A stretch of DNA of 52,646 nt from Altibacter sp. (GTDB lineage Bacteria; Bacteroidota; Bacteroidia; Flavobacteriales; Flavobacteriaceae). A model generated the notes under the pieces. It was given only the letters and a program-made list of their open reading frames with translations. It was not told the DNA's origin and made no database searches. This document shows positions 8,208 through 16,621 of the stretch, in pieces. The stretch's first letter is position 1, and each line of letters opens with the position of its first letter. The stretch is from assembly GCF_019913785.1 (NCBI RefSeq), contig NZ_JAIOHK010000040.1, positions 1-52,646 of the forward strand, given 5' to 3'. A program made the translations under genes and the position numbers.

Positions 8208-8943
8208 AAAGTGGAAGTTTTTATTGGTGGGCACAGTATTTGTAATTAGCTGTGTCTTTCTATATCGGTTTAGTCCTCGAAAAATCGAATTTTTAGGATA
8301 TTATCATAAAATTGGCGCGCATCGTGTAAACAGTCTCGAAAAATTGGAATCGGCACTTTGTTACTTCGATGCTATTGAATTGGATTTGGAATATATTGAA
8401 GGGCAAGATTATCTTGACGTAAATCATCCTCCTGCCTCGTCTATTCAGTTAGATTTTGAAACGTATTTGTCTCATTTTGAAATTGAGCAACAGCCTTTTA
8501 TTTGGTTGGACATCAAAAATTTGAATTCAGGCAACAACAGACAAATTCACGACAAACTAATAGCGCTGCTGCAAGAGAAGTCATATCCGCTAGACAAAAT
8601 ATTGATTGAAACTCGCTATCCTGAAGCCCTGCCTATTTTTTCGGCCTCGGGATTTAAAACAAGTTTTTATCTACCTCAACATTTGTCGGCTAAGGATTCG
8701 CAGGTATTACAACAGGAAATAGTTAAAATTGAAAAGGTGTTGGAAGCGCAACCCGATCTTGGAGTTTCAACCACTTTTTCAGAATATGCTATTTTAAAGA
8801 AGTATTTTCCAGCTCGAACAAAATACATCTGGTCAATTAATCACTCAAAGCTTAAGGATTATCGTCTTTTACAGGAAATTCTGAAAGACGAATCGGTTCA
8901 ATTAGTCTTAGTGAGCTATCGCGCTTTTAGAGGAAACAGATAA
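8194..8943 (+). CDS. FAM151/menorin-like (GDPD-related) membrane-anchored protein
   Basis: 249 residues with one N-terminal membrane helix (about 9-25). After it come motifs of the GDPD-like barrel: GAHRVNS (His43-Arg44), AIELDLEY (Glu62, Asp64), DVNHPP (His78) and WLDIKN (Asp106). The AHRVNSLEKLESAL...NHPPAS arrangement resembles DUF2181/FAM151 (menorin) proteins more than classical GDPDs. If active it would be a phosphodiesterase acting on glycerophosphodiesters or related lipid head-group products outside the inner membrane. Its 14-base overlap with the transferase suggests it handles a substrate or by-product of that enzyme; this is inference. Confidence 0.65.
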   Translation: MISGKKWKFLLVGTVFVISCVFLYRFSPRKIEFLGYYHKIGAHRVNSLEKLESALCYFDAIELDLEYIEGQDYLDVNHPPASSIQLDFETYLSHFEIEQQPFIWLDIKNLNSGNNRQIHDKLIALLQEKSYPLDKILIETRYPEALPIFSASGFKTSFYLPQHLSAKDSQVLQQEIVKIEKVLEAQPDLGVSTTFSEYAILKKYFPARTKYIWSINHSKLKDYRLLQEILKDESVQLVLVSYRAFRGNR

Positions 8944-8955
8944 TTGATAGCACAA

Positions 8956-9711
8956 TTATTCCAACCAAATTTTAAAGTCCTTTACCCTCTCACGGGCTAC
9001 AATGACCTCCTGTGCTTTGTAAGTGGTAAGTTTTAGCTGAAGTCTGGAATTTGTATACGAGATAATATCCTTGATTGCGTTTATATTGATATAATATTTC
9101 CGACTAATTCGGAAGAAGGTTTTCGGTTCCAGTTCGTCTTCTAATAGCTCTAAAGTGGTATCGAGTAAGTAATCACGACCATCAATTGTATGGGCATAGG
9201 TCCCTTTATTTTCGGAATAAAAACACTCAATTTCATCAACCGAAATCATTTTAATATGCTGCCCGATCTTTGTTGTAAAACGCTTTTTGTATTCTCGCTC
9301 TAGAGGGTTGGTCAACAGCTTCCTGATATCGTCGAAGTTAAGCTGAACGTTCTGAGTGGGTGGTTTTAAAGCTCTGTATTTTTTTACCGCAACCTCCAAT
9401 TCGTCATCATCAATGGGTTTCAACAAATAGTCGATGCTATTCAACTTAAAGGCTTGCAGCGCATACTCGTCGAAAGCCGTTGTAAAAATAATAGCACTGC
9501 TCACCTCCACTACGTCAAAAATCTCGAATGACAAGCCGTCGCTTAGCTGTATATCCAAAAATATAAGATCGGGATGCGGGTTGTTTGAAAACCATTCGAT
9601 CGCTTCAGTCACACTGTGCAGCATTTCGTGCGTACGAACGTCTAATTTTGCTAGCATCCGCTGCAATCGGCGAGCAGATGGTTTTTCGTCTTCGATGATG
9701 AGTACATTCAT
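8956..9711 (-). CDS. LytTR-family response regulator
   Basis: 251 residues. Receiver domain 1-120 with the acidic pocket (Glu7-Asp8-Glu9), phosphoacceptor Asp53 (FLDIQL), the FTTAF switch threonine region (about 76-80) and Lys98 (LLKPID). C-terminal LytTR DNA-binding domain (about 150-250) with FYSENKGTYAHTIDGRDYLL and FFRISRKYYININAI. It is the last gene of the operon that encodes a LytS-type kinase, so the two are the expected partners. It converges on the FAM151-like gene with only 12 bases between stop codons and no terminator hairpin. Confidence 0.95.
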   Translation of the reverse strand: MNVLIIEDEKPSARRLQRMLAKLDVRTHEMLHSVTEAIEWFSNNPHPDLIFLDIQLSDGLSFEIFDVVEVSSAIIFTTAFDEYALQAFKLNSIDYLLKPIDDDELEVAVKKYRALKPPTQNVQLNFDDIRKLLTNPLEREYKKRFTTKIGQHIKMISVDEIECFYSENKGTYAHTIDGRDYLLDTTLELLEDELEPKTFFRISRKYYININAIKDIISYTNSRLQLKLTTYKAQEVIVARERVKDFKIWLE

Positions 9712-9721
9712 AGGTAGTGGG

Positions 9722-10060
9722 TTAATCCCATTTATTGGTTCGTTTTAAATCTTCTTCATCCTTCTCCATATACTCTTTGATCTTTCGCTCTTCCCAATTC
9801 TTAAAGAATGTGAATTTATCCTGAAATACATGCAACGCATGAAAGGCTAATCCAATACCCCAAAAGAAGGGTGTAGAGAGCATAGACCATGTGGGTGCCT
9901 CAAATCCAAATTCAAAAAAAGCCTTACTAAATAATCCCATTTGAATTAGTATCAGGAAAATATTTACTACCACATAGGCCGTCAGGTGTGAGTAAAACCC
10001 TTTTATTTCTTTGACCTTCTTTTTAGCCTTCTTGTATTTTTCATTTTCTATATCGTTCAT
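9722..10060 (-). CDS. 2TM domain protein
   Basis: 112 residues from the start MNDIENEKYKKAK at 10060; a longer frame back to 10141 would overlap the upstream gene and is not needed. Layout: basic amphipathic helix (KAKKKVKEIKGFYSHL), two membrane helices (about residues 26-45 and 60-80), then FQDKFTFFKNWEERKIKEYM. This is the 2TM family, of unknown function, often found on or near LytS-type kinases. It is the third stand-alone copy in this operon and starts 11 bases after the previous one. Confidence 0.85.
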   Translation of the reverse strand: MNDIENEKYKKAKKKVKEIKGFYSHLTAYVVVNIFLILIQMGLFSKAFFEFGFEAPTWSMLSTPFFWGIGLAFHALHVFQDKFTFFKNWEERKIKEYMEKDEEDLKRTNKWD

Positions 10061-10071
10061 AACTCTGTCTT

Positions 10072-10416
10072 TTAATTCCAACGTTGTTCGGACTCTTTTT
10101 CTTCTTTTTCTACCAAGTCTTTCACTTTCTTCTCTTCCCAATTCTTTAGTATTGTAACCTTATTTTGAAAAACCCATAAGCCATGGACTAGTAACACAAT
10201 TCCCCATACAAGGGTAATTCCATAGGTATTCCAGTCCAGCCAACTTTGTATATTTGTATCTTCTGCGTTGATGTAGATAATTGGAATAAGCTCCAATCTA
10301 ATTAGTAAGATGACCAAATTCACAATCAGGAAAATCGCAAGATGATTGTAAAATCCTTTTAGACAATTTACCTTTTTTTTGGCGCGTTCGTATTTTATAG
10401 TTTCCATATCTTTCAT
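10072..10416 (-). CDS. 2TM domain protein
   Basis: 114 residues from MKDMETIKYERAK at 10416; an ATG at 10437 would overlap the upstream stop, and the 11-base gap produced by 10416 matches the spacing of the next pair. Same layout as its neighbours: KKKVNCLKGFYNHL amphipathic helix, two membrane segments, then VFQNKVTILKNWEEKKVKDL. Likely a tandem duplicate. It probably acts in the inner membrane with the kinase encoded upstream. Confidence 0.85.
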   Translation of the reverse strand: MKDMETIKYERAKKKVNCLKGFYNHLAIFLIVNLVILLIRLELIPIIYINAEDTNIQSWLDWNTYGITLVWGIVLLVHGLWVFQNKVTILKNWEEKKVKDLVEKEEKESEQRWN

Positions 10417-10427
10417 AACTTCTATTA

Positions 10428-10739
10428 TTAGCTCCATCTATTCCCCGATGATGTATCGTTATCTTTATCCATAAACTCCTTGATCTTACGCTCTTCCCAG
10501 CTCTTGTTCATATACGGTAACCAGCGAAATGCCTTGAATGCCTGAATGACAATTCCTATCCCCCAACCAAATGCGGCCCATAAAAACCAGGGATAATCCC
10601 ACCGATTGGTATAATAATTCAATGCAGCTAAAAAGCCTATAAACACTAAATAGAACATAAGGCTTGTGTAAAATTTCTTGATACAGGTAACACGTTCCTT
10701 GGCCTGTAAAAACTTGGCTTCTTTATCTAAATCTTTCAT
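10428..10739 (-). CDS. 2TM domain protein
   Basis: 103 residues. KERVTCIKKFYTSL amphipathic helix, two membrane segments (about 29-45 and 55-75), then MNKSWEERKIKEFMDKDND, close to the C-terminus of the kinase-fused copy (GKDWEERKMKEFMDKEN). It starts two bases after the kinase stop codon. The near-identical tails suggest that this copy and the fused domain separated recently, or that the tail makes a conserved contact. Confidence 0.85.
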   Translation of the reverse strand: MKDLDKEAKFLQAKERVTCIKKFYTSLMFYLVFIGFLAALNYYTNRWDYPWFLWAAFGWGIGIVIQAFKAFRWLPYMNKSWEERKIKEFMDKDNDTSSGNRWS

Positions 10740-10741
10740 AA

Positions 10742-12073
10742 TTAGTTCTCTTTATCCATAAATTCTTTCATCTTTCGCTCTTCCCAGTCCTTCCCTAAGA
10801 AGGGGTTGTAATTAAACACTTCCATCGCATGTCCCATCACCCCAAATCCCCAGCCTACGATTGGAAAGATAGCCCATGGGAACCCTGTCGATCTGAAATT
10901 CAAATAAATAAATACCGGGATCATGATAAGGTAGATGGTAATGTGAACGTAAAAGCCCTTTAACGCTTCTACTCTTTTTTTTGCACGTTGGTATTTTTTT
11001 TCTGAAATATAAGTTTCTTGTATTTGCATGGCAGTTGTTTCTTTAGTGAGCATTGGTATAGCAATGCTGAATTCTTTCTCGTTTTGCTGAATAGTAACCG
11101 GCCTGTTGGTCAATATATAATACCGCTGCCGAATATTCCGAAGCCCTACACCACTACTTTCCTTTAATACTTGTTTTGGTTGTACATTGTTCTTAATGAC
11201 CAAATTCCCATTTTCTTCGGTAATGCTAATGTGTAATTTTTTTGAAGGGGTTACCTGATTGTGCTTTACCGCATTTTCCAGCAATAACTGAAGCGCCAGT
11301 GGTACTACCTTGGCTTCAGGATTTGAAATAGTATCGATAGTAAACACTATACTGTCTTCAAAGCGCATTTTTATAAGTGACATATATAGTTCGGCGAACT
11401 TCAATTCTTCAGCAACTGTCACCAAATCCTTGTTTTTTTGTTCCAAAACATAGCGATACACTTTGGACAATGAGGTGGTAAACTTGGTAGCAGCTTCCGG
11501 GTTTTCCTCTATCAAACTCGTTAACACATTCAAACTGTTAAATAAAAAATGTGGATCCAACTGATTTTTCAAGGCGTCAAACTTTGCCGAAGCCGTTCCG
11601 GCAATGATCTTCTGCTCCTTTACCTTTCGTTCCTGTGTGTATCGGTAGTAGTATACTCCGTAAAAAATCGCGGTTACCAAGGCCGATATAATAAAGGAAA
11701 CATAATAGTATTGTATGTGTTCCCCGGCTACGAATTCAGAAAGGCTTTCCCCCTCAATGATTATCTCGGTAAATAACCGAAGGAAAAATAAACTCGCCAC
11801 GGTGATGGCGATTCCACCTAAAATTCCTTTTGATAAATTATTCGTTTTAAAGAGCTCTCCTTTATATCGTTTTAGCAAGAAAATGATGAACAAGGCATTG
11901 GCCATATACAGTACCACCGAATACATTTGGTTGTACCCAAATTCGATAAGCAGTTGTTTCCCATCGGTGATTCTGTAGCCATTCATGTATCGGATAATAC
12001 CCAACACAATAAAGACCAGTGCCCCTAAGGTCAATGCTTTACCAAGCTCTTTTATAAATAACTTTATACTCAT
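10742..12073 (-). CDS. LytS-type sensor histidine kinase fused to a C-terminal 2TM domain
   Basis: 443 residues. Four membrane helices (about 12-28, 48-68, 84-104 and 124-143) replace a separate sensor domain. The His_kinase module has LDPHFLFNSLN with His175, the N-box LLLENAVKHN (Asn267) and the G-box SGVGLRNIRQRY (307-318). Residues about 357-443 form a complete 2TM domain placed after the ATPase domain, so the protein returns to the membrane at its C-terminus. It is followed by three free 2TM genes and the LytTR regulator. ATG overlaps the stop of the TPR gene by one base (TAATG). Confidence 0.93.
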   Translation of the reverse strand: MSIKLFIKELGKALTLGALVFIVLGIIRYMNGYRITDGKQLLIEFGYNQMYSVVLYMANALFIIFLLKRYKGELFKTNNLSKGILGGIAITVASLFFLRLFTEIIIEGESLSEFVAGEHIQYYYVSFIISALVTAIFYGVYYYRYTQERKVKEQKIIAGTASAKFDALKNQLDPHFLFNSLNVLTSLIEENPEAATKFTTSLSKVYRYVLEQKNKDLVTVAEELKFAELYMSLIKMRFEDSIVFTIDTISNPEAKVVPLALQLLLENAVKHNQVTPSKKLHISITEENGNLVIKNNVQPKQVLKESSGVGLRNIRQRYYILTNRPVTIQQNEKEFSIAIPMLTKETTAMQIQETYISEKKYQRAKKRVEALKGFYVHITIYLIMIPVFIYLNFRSTGFPWAIFPIVGWGFGVMGHAMEVFNYNPFLGKDWEERKMKEFMDKEN

Positions 12074-12696
12074 TATTTACAGGTTTTTTCGGCGAGTTCT
12101 TTGGCGCGATTTTCACCATAACTCGGGTGAAACTCGGTCTCTGGTTTAAAGGTACTAAATAGTTCGATCGCTCTTTGCAAATCGGCACAGTAGGGGTCCA
12201 AAGGTTGTCCAAAAAAGCGAGCAGAACCCATATCCCATTCCGCCTTCCCGAAGACCACATGCGGATTGTCCGGCGCCAATTGTAAGGCTTGTTGGTACAG
12301 TTGTGCCACTTTCCCGGAATATTTCATTCCGTATTGCTGTCCGTCGTACGCAATCCACACGGTATGCCACAGGGCGTCTAGTACAAGAAGCTCGGCGTTG
12401 TCTTTGGAAATTCCTTTGGCTAAGTTTAAAAATTCCAGTGCCTTATCCATTTGTGCCTTCAATTTTGTTGCATCTTTCTCTTCAAAACTGTAGATCACGT
12501 TAATTTGCGCTACATAATAGGCCGGCAACCAGTTATCAACTTCGGCGGTCGAAATTCTCTCGAAAAGATTGGCGGCTTCCCATGGTTTTTCAGATCCCCA
12601 AAGTTCAAATGCTTTGCGCATGCCATCTTCGTACTTCGATTGACTAATTCCTATACAGGAAATCATCATAAAACAGAATAGTATTAACTTCTTCAT
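12073..12696 (-). CDS. Exported TPR-like protein
   Basis: 207 residues with a signal peptide (MKKLILFCFMMISCIGISQ, cut before SKYED; the Cys14 context is not a good lipobox). The mature protein is helical with TPR-like repeats, for example MDKALEFLNLAKGISKDNAE and VAQLYQQALQLAPDNPHV. It is periplasmic or outer-membrane associated. It lies between DUF2141 and the kinase in the TonB-receptor operon and is translationally coupled to the kinase, so it may belong to the sensing arm; that link is inference. Confidence 0.75.
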   Translation of the reverse strand: MKKLILFCFMMISCIGISQSKYEDGMRKAFELWGSEKPWEAANLFERISTAEVDNWLPAYYVAQINVIYSFEEKDATKLKAQMDKALEFLNLAKGISKDNAELLVLDALWHTVWIAYDGQQYGMKYSGKVAQLYQQALQLAPDNPHVVFGKAEWDMGSARFFGQPLDPYCADLQRAIELFSTFKPETEFHPSYGENRAKELAEKTCK

Positions 12697-12715
12697 TGGT
12701 TGTAGGTTTTTTAGT

Positions 12716-13129
12716 TTACATATGTATAATCAGCTGGCGGGTTTCACCGTTCTTTACTTCAAATTTAGCATCTTCCCATTTTGGTGGACCAAACATAGTC
12801 GGTGGGTTGTTTGAGGTTCCGTAGGATTCGGTGGGAAACATTCCCATAAACATATTCAATTTGCCATTACCGTCTTCGTCGTGATAGCAGGAAATCGCGT
12901 AAACTCCATCGGGAATATCGGTAAAAGTGACGGTCGCTTCCTTATTCTTAATTTTCGATGTGGCTGCCTTAAACGTTTCTTTCAGAAAATTTGATTCTTT
13001 GTCGTACAGCCCAATTTTAACCATCCCCTTATCGTTGTCGAAATCTTGAAAGCGTACTTCAATGGTGTTCTGGCCCTGAAGTATCACAGTTGTAAGTAAT
13101 AAGGTCAAATATGTAATTATAGTTTGCAT
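12716..13129 (-). CDS. DUF2141 exported protein
   Basis: 137 residues with a signal peptide cut near LQGQ. The mature domain shows the DUF2141 pattern: a VKIGLYD strand, IPDGVYAISCYHDEDGNGKL (a Ca-binding-like D-E-D-G-N-G turn), then GPPKWEDAKFEV. The fold is probably an immunoglobulin-like beta sandwich; function unknown. It lies between the TonB receptor and the TPR gene. A paralogue is encoded at 31161-31592. Confidence 0.85.
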   Translation of the reverse strand: MQTIITYLTLLLTTVILQGQNTIEVRFQDFDNDKGMVKIGLYDKESNFLKETFKAATSKIKNKEATVTFTDIPDGVYAISCYHDEDGNGKLNMFMGMFPTESYGTSNNPPTMFGPPKWEDAKFEVKNGETRQLIIHM

Positions 13130-13223
13130 GGTCCGTTTGTTTTTTAATGTTGTATCAAATATCAGTTAATTATCAAGAATACTAAAAATAGCCTGACCCA
13201 ATTGTAGTTTTTTAGTGATGAAT

Positions 13224-13249
13224 TGTGATGTGACATATGGTATATCACA
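13224..13249. repeat. Inverted repeat TGTGAT-N14-ATCACA
   Basis: Perfect 6-base arms (13224-13229 and 13244-13249) in the gap between the TonB receptor and DUF2141 genes. The arms resemble CRP half-sites but the 14-base spacer is far from the 6-base spacing of CRP. There is no T-run, so it is not a normal terminator. It could be a regulatory or mRNA-processing hairpin. Confidence 0.4.
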
Positions 13250-13255
13250 CTATCG

Positions 13256-15433
13256 TTAGAGCTTGTCCAATTGATTATCGCTACCATCATCACTAATCGT
13301 CCAAAAGAATCCCACGAAAAAGAATTGATCGGCCGCCGGTTTTAGACTTCTTCTGGAAAAATTTCCCGAGGCATCGGGTGTACTGGCATATTGATACCCA
13401 TTGACATTCTCAAAAGCGAACACATTATTAATGGAAAAATAAAGGATCTGCTGTTGCGAAATAAGATAGGCCCAATTGAAACTCGTACTGTGATAGTCCC
13501 TTGTTTTTTGCTGAAGAAATCCCGGCTCGTTAGGATTGGTGTAGGTACGGCCACTTCCGTATTGGTGGCTAAATCCTATCTGACTCTTCCAATCTTCAAT
13601 CCAGTACTTTCCTACCACCGAAACATTGTGCGTATTCGCGAAAGATGGGACGGCAGCCGTTGGAAAATTCAGATAGTTTCGCTCGGTATCCAAATAGGAA
13701 TAACTCACCCAATAATCCACATTTTTTATACTTTTATTATCGCGCCAAAACACATCGACTCCCTGCGCATATCCATCCCCCTCATTGGTAAAATTCGTAT
13801 CGAATGAGGCCATTTCTGTATTGTACTTAATGAGTTTATCGTACTGCTTTCTATAGGCTTCGGCTCGGAAAATGCGGTTGTTGGCCGAATATTGATAATT
13901 CAAAATATAATGCTGCGTCTTTTGAGCTTCCAGCTTACTTTCAAATTTTAAAACATCGCTGTTTGGCTGCTGAAAAAAATCGCCATAGGCCAATGAGAGT
14001 TGGCTGTGTTGTCCGGTTTTATACGCCACCGAAACTCTTGGAGAAACGGTAAAGTCGTTGAACAACGCACTGTATTCGGCACGAGCGCCCAACTTCATCG
14101 CAAACTTTTTAGAAAAGATCAGATCCGTTTCGGCAAAGGCTGCCGAAATGTTATTCTGAAAACCATAGGTTTCAAAAATCGCTTCCTCCCGAAATGTTTC
14201 TTCAAAATCTGTTAGGAATTGCTCTGCCCCGAAACTAAGCTTCACCCGATTGCTAAAACGTTTCCGCAGCTTCAGTTTAATGTGCGCCGAATTTTCGATA
14301 TCGTTCAAATCGGCGTCAAAAATTCCCAAATCGGTGTTCGAATGCGTAAAACTTCCGCCTCCGAACAATTTCCAACTATCACCTAAATTATCGGTATAGC
14401 TGGCATTGGTATAAAAATTTGAATTGTTCAGCTTAAAAGGGATTCCTTCAGAATAATCAATATCTTCCTGTGTCAATTCGAAATTAGTGCCATCGAAGGC
14501 CGCGTACAGTTTAAACAGTCCGTCTCCTATTTTTTGCCGAAAAACGGCTTCACCAGCATAGCCCTCAAAAGGTTTTTGCCAATCGTTTCTATCGGGGAGA
14601 ATTGCTATATAGGGCGCTAGATTGATATAGGTAGCATTGATGCTCAAGGAACTGTTCTTCCACTTCTGCGTATTTCCGAGACCACCTCCTACTGTCATTA
14701 TAGCAATATCGGTCTTTTCTTGATCGGGTTCATCGATGGTGTTCAATAAAAGAACTGAAGAAAGTGCTTGCCCATATTCGGCCGAATATCCCCCGGTTGA
14801 AAACGTAATTCCGTCGAATAAAAAGGGGCTATATCGTCCTCTGGTAGGTATGTTATTGGTGGTGGGTGAATAGGGCGTAAACACCCGAATGCCATCAATA
14901 AATATCTGCGTCTCCCCTGCATCACCACCTCGTACAAATAATCGGCCGTCTTCAGACACCGTCGTCGTCCCGGGAAGTGTTTGTAAGGCACCCACAAAAT
15001 CGCCTAAAGCACTGGCGGTAGTAACTACATCCAACGGTTTCAACACGGAGACCTTACTGTTATCACTGGCTTCAAAGGTTCCGGCAGAGATCACAACGGT
15101 GTCCAACGAATTCACATCTTCACGTAATTTTATGGTAAGACGCTGCATCTTACCAACATCGGCAACCAAGGTGTAGGTTTCAAAAGAAAGAAATGAAACT
15201 ACCAAGGTCTGAGTCCCCGTTTCGGAAGTCTGAAACGAAAAGTTACCATTATCGTCTGTGGACACACCATCATAAGTCCCTTCCAAATAAACATTTGCAC
15301 CGGGAATGGACACGCCATTATTTTCAGTGACTTTTCCTGAAATTACAGTTTGTCCAAATACGCTTAAGGATAGGGTTGAAGCTAGAAAACTCAAACATAC
15401 GATTATTTTAATTTGTGCTTTTAAATCTTTCAT
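13256..15433 (-). CDS. TonB-dependent outer-membrane receptor with carboxypeptidase-like N-terminal domain
   Basis: 725 residues from MKDLKAQIK at 15433; an in-frame ATG at 15463 adds ten residues before the signal peptide and is less likely. The signal peptide ends near SVFGQ. A carboxypeptidase-regulatory-like domain (about 30-115) carries the ISGKVTENNGVSIPGANVYL motif. The plug follows (about 135-235) with LQTLPGTTTVSEDGRLFVRG and AGETQIFIDG. The remainder is a beta-barrel ending in an aromatic strand (FFFVGFFW) before a short polar tail. No SusD-like gene is nearby, so glycan uptake of the Sus type is unlikely; the ligand is unknown. First gene of the operon that ends with the LytTR regulator. 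Confidence 0.93.
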   Translation of the reverse strand: MKDLKAQIKIIVCLSFLASTLSLSVFGQTVISGKVTENNGVSIPGANVYLEGTYDGVSTDDNGNFSFQTSETGTQTLVVSFLSFETYTLVADVGKMQRLTIKLREDVNSLDTVVISAGTFEASDNSKVSVLKPLDVVTTASALGDFVGALQTLPGTTTVSEDGRLFVRGGDAGETQIFIDGIRVFTPYSPTTNNIPTRGRYSPFLFDGITFSTGGYSAEYGQALSSVLLLNTIDEPDQEKTDIAIMTVGGGLGNTQKWKNSSLSINATYINLAPYIAILPDRNDWQKPFEGYAGEAVFRQKIGDGLFKLYAAFDGTNFELTQEDIDYSEGIPFKLNNSNFYTNASYTDNLGDSWKLFGGGSFTHSNTDLGIFDADLNDIENSAHIKLKLRKRFSNRVKLSFGAEQFLTDFEETFREEAIFETYGFQNNISAAFAETDLIFSKKFAMKLGARAEYSALFNDFTVSPRVSVAYKTGQHSQLSLAYGDFFQQPNSDVLKFESKLEAQKTQHYILNYQYSANNRIFRAEAYRKQYDKLIKYNTEMASFDTNFTNEGDGYAQGVDVFWRDNKSIKNVDYWVSYSYLDTERNYLNFPTAAVPSFANTHNVSVVGKYWIEDWKSQIGFSHQYGSGRTYTNPNEPGFLQQKTRDYHSTSFNWAYLISQQQILYFSINNVFAFENVNGYQYASTPDASGNFSRRSLKPAADQFFFVGFFWTISDDGSDNQLDKL

Positions 15434-15590
15434 TGGTAAGCTGGTTATGAATTTACAGTTCAAAAATGCGATCCATGTTTGTCAATTCAGAAAAAATAAA
15501 ACTGAAGTGTAAATTTAAGGGGGTGAATTGTAAAAAGTATCCAAAAAGAAAGTTGAATTAAGTATCTTAGAGAAATTAATTGCTTTTTTT

Positions 15591-16598
15591 ATGAAAAAAC
15601 TGACCGTACTTTTCTTCGTTTTTCTGCTTTCAACTATGGGTTTTGGTCAGGATACCTTTTCCATAATCGCTGTGGATCCGGTTACGGGCGAAATAGGCTC
15701 GGCCGGGGCCACCTGTATTTCCAGTACCGGTGGTAGTAATATTGCAGATATCATCACCGATATCATTCCCGGACAGGGTGGGGTGAATTCACAGGCCTAT
15801 GTATGTATCCCAAATATAAATCTTCAAAATGCCATTCTACAAATGGAAGCAGGCCTGAGTCCTTCCGAAATCATCGACTATCTCATGGCAAATGACGCCT
15901 GTAATAGTCAGAATTTTGATCCCAACTATAGACAATACGGTATAGTCGATCTGGATGAAAACGGAGATCCAAGAGCTGCGGGATGGACCGGCAGTATGAC
16001 CGATGATTATAAAGAAGACCGACAAGGCGCCACCTTTAGTATTCAGGGGAATATATTATTAAATCCATCGGTGATCGATCAAATGGAAGCCAATTTCAAT
16101 ACTACTTCCGGAACTTTGGCCGATAAATTGATGGCTGCCTTGCAGGGCGCTAATTTCCCGGGAGCCGATTCCAGATGCCTGGCCAATGGTACGTCTTCCC
16201 GTACGGCTTATTTATTAGTGTACAAGGCCGATGACGACCCAAACGACCCATATATAAAAATAGTGGTTCCTGTACAGGCGGTTGGTACCGAACCAATTGA
16301 TATTCTACAAGACCTATACGATGCGTTTTTAAGTATTAGTGAACCTACTGTAAAAAGTAAGCTTCAGCTATTTCCGAATCCTACAAATAACAACCTCACC
16401 CTTGCTTTAGATCCATCGGTAACCTTGACGGCCTATGAGGTGTACGATATTACCGGAAAACGATTGATCAAACACACTTCTCACGAAATGAATTACAGGA
16501 GATATCAAGTTTCAGCCGCCAATTTGCAAAGTGGCGTATACTTTTTGAAGGTGACCACCGAGCAGGGTGAAGCGACCTTCAAATTTGTAAAACAATAA
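15591..16598 (+). CDS. DUF1028 protein with T9SS sorting domain
   Basis: 335 residues. Signal peptide cut after TMGFGQ. Residues about 21-225 match DUF1028: FSIIAVDPVTGEIGSAGATC at the N-terminus, then IIPGQGGVNSQA and GILD-like YGIVDLDENG. The family is related by fold to Ntn hydrolases, with unproven activity. Residues about 260-335 are a type A T9SS sorting domain (LQLFPNPTNNNLTL ... GVYFLKV ... FKFVKQ), so the protein is carried across the outer membrane and either released or anchored. Divergent from the TonB receptor. Confidence 0.9.
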   Translation: MKKLTVLFFVFLLSTMGFGQDTFSIIAVDPVTGEIGSAGATCISSTGGSNIADIITDIIPGQGGVNSQAYVCIPNINLQNAILQMEAGLSPSEIIDYLMANDACNSQNFDPNYRQYGIVDLDENGDPRAAGWTGSMTDDYKEDRQGATFSIQGNILLNPSVIDQMEANFNTTSGTLADKLMAALQGANFPGADSRCLANGTSSRTAYLLVYKADDDPNDPYIKIVVPVQAVGTEPIDILQDLYDAFLSISEPTVKSKLQLFPNPTNNNLTLALDPSVTLTAYEVYDITGKRLIKHTSHEMNYRRYQVSAANLQSGVYFLKVTTEQGEATFKFVKQ

Positions 16599-16621
16599 TT
16601 TCTGAAATTAATAAAAACGGA

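Noticed and set aside
13224-13249. Genuine CRP operator
   Set aside because: The spacer is 14 bases rather than 6 and no CRP-family gene is in the window; kept only as an inverted repeat.
13391-13807. A 138-codon open frame on the plus strand inside the TonB-receptor gene
   Set aside because: It is antisense to conserved beta-barrel sequence, has no signal, domain or promoter, and its composition is a shadow of the receptor's codons.
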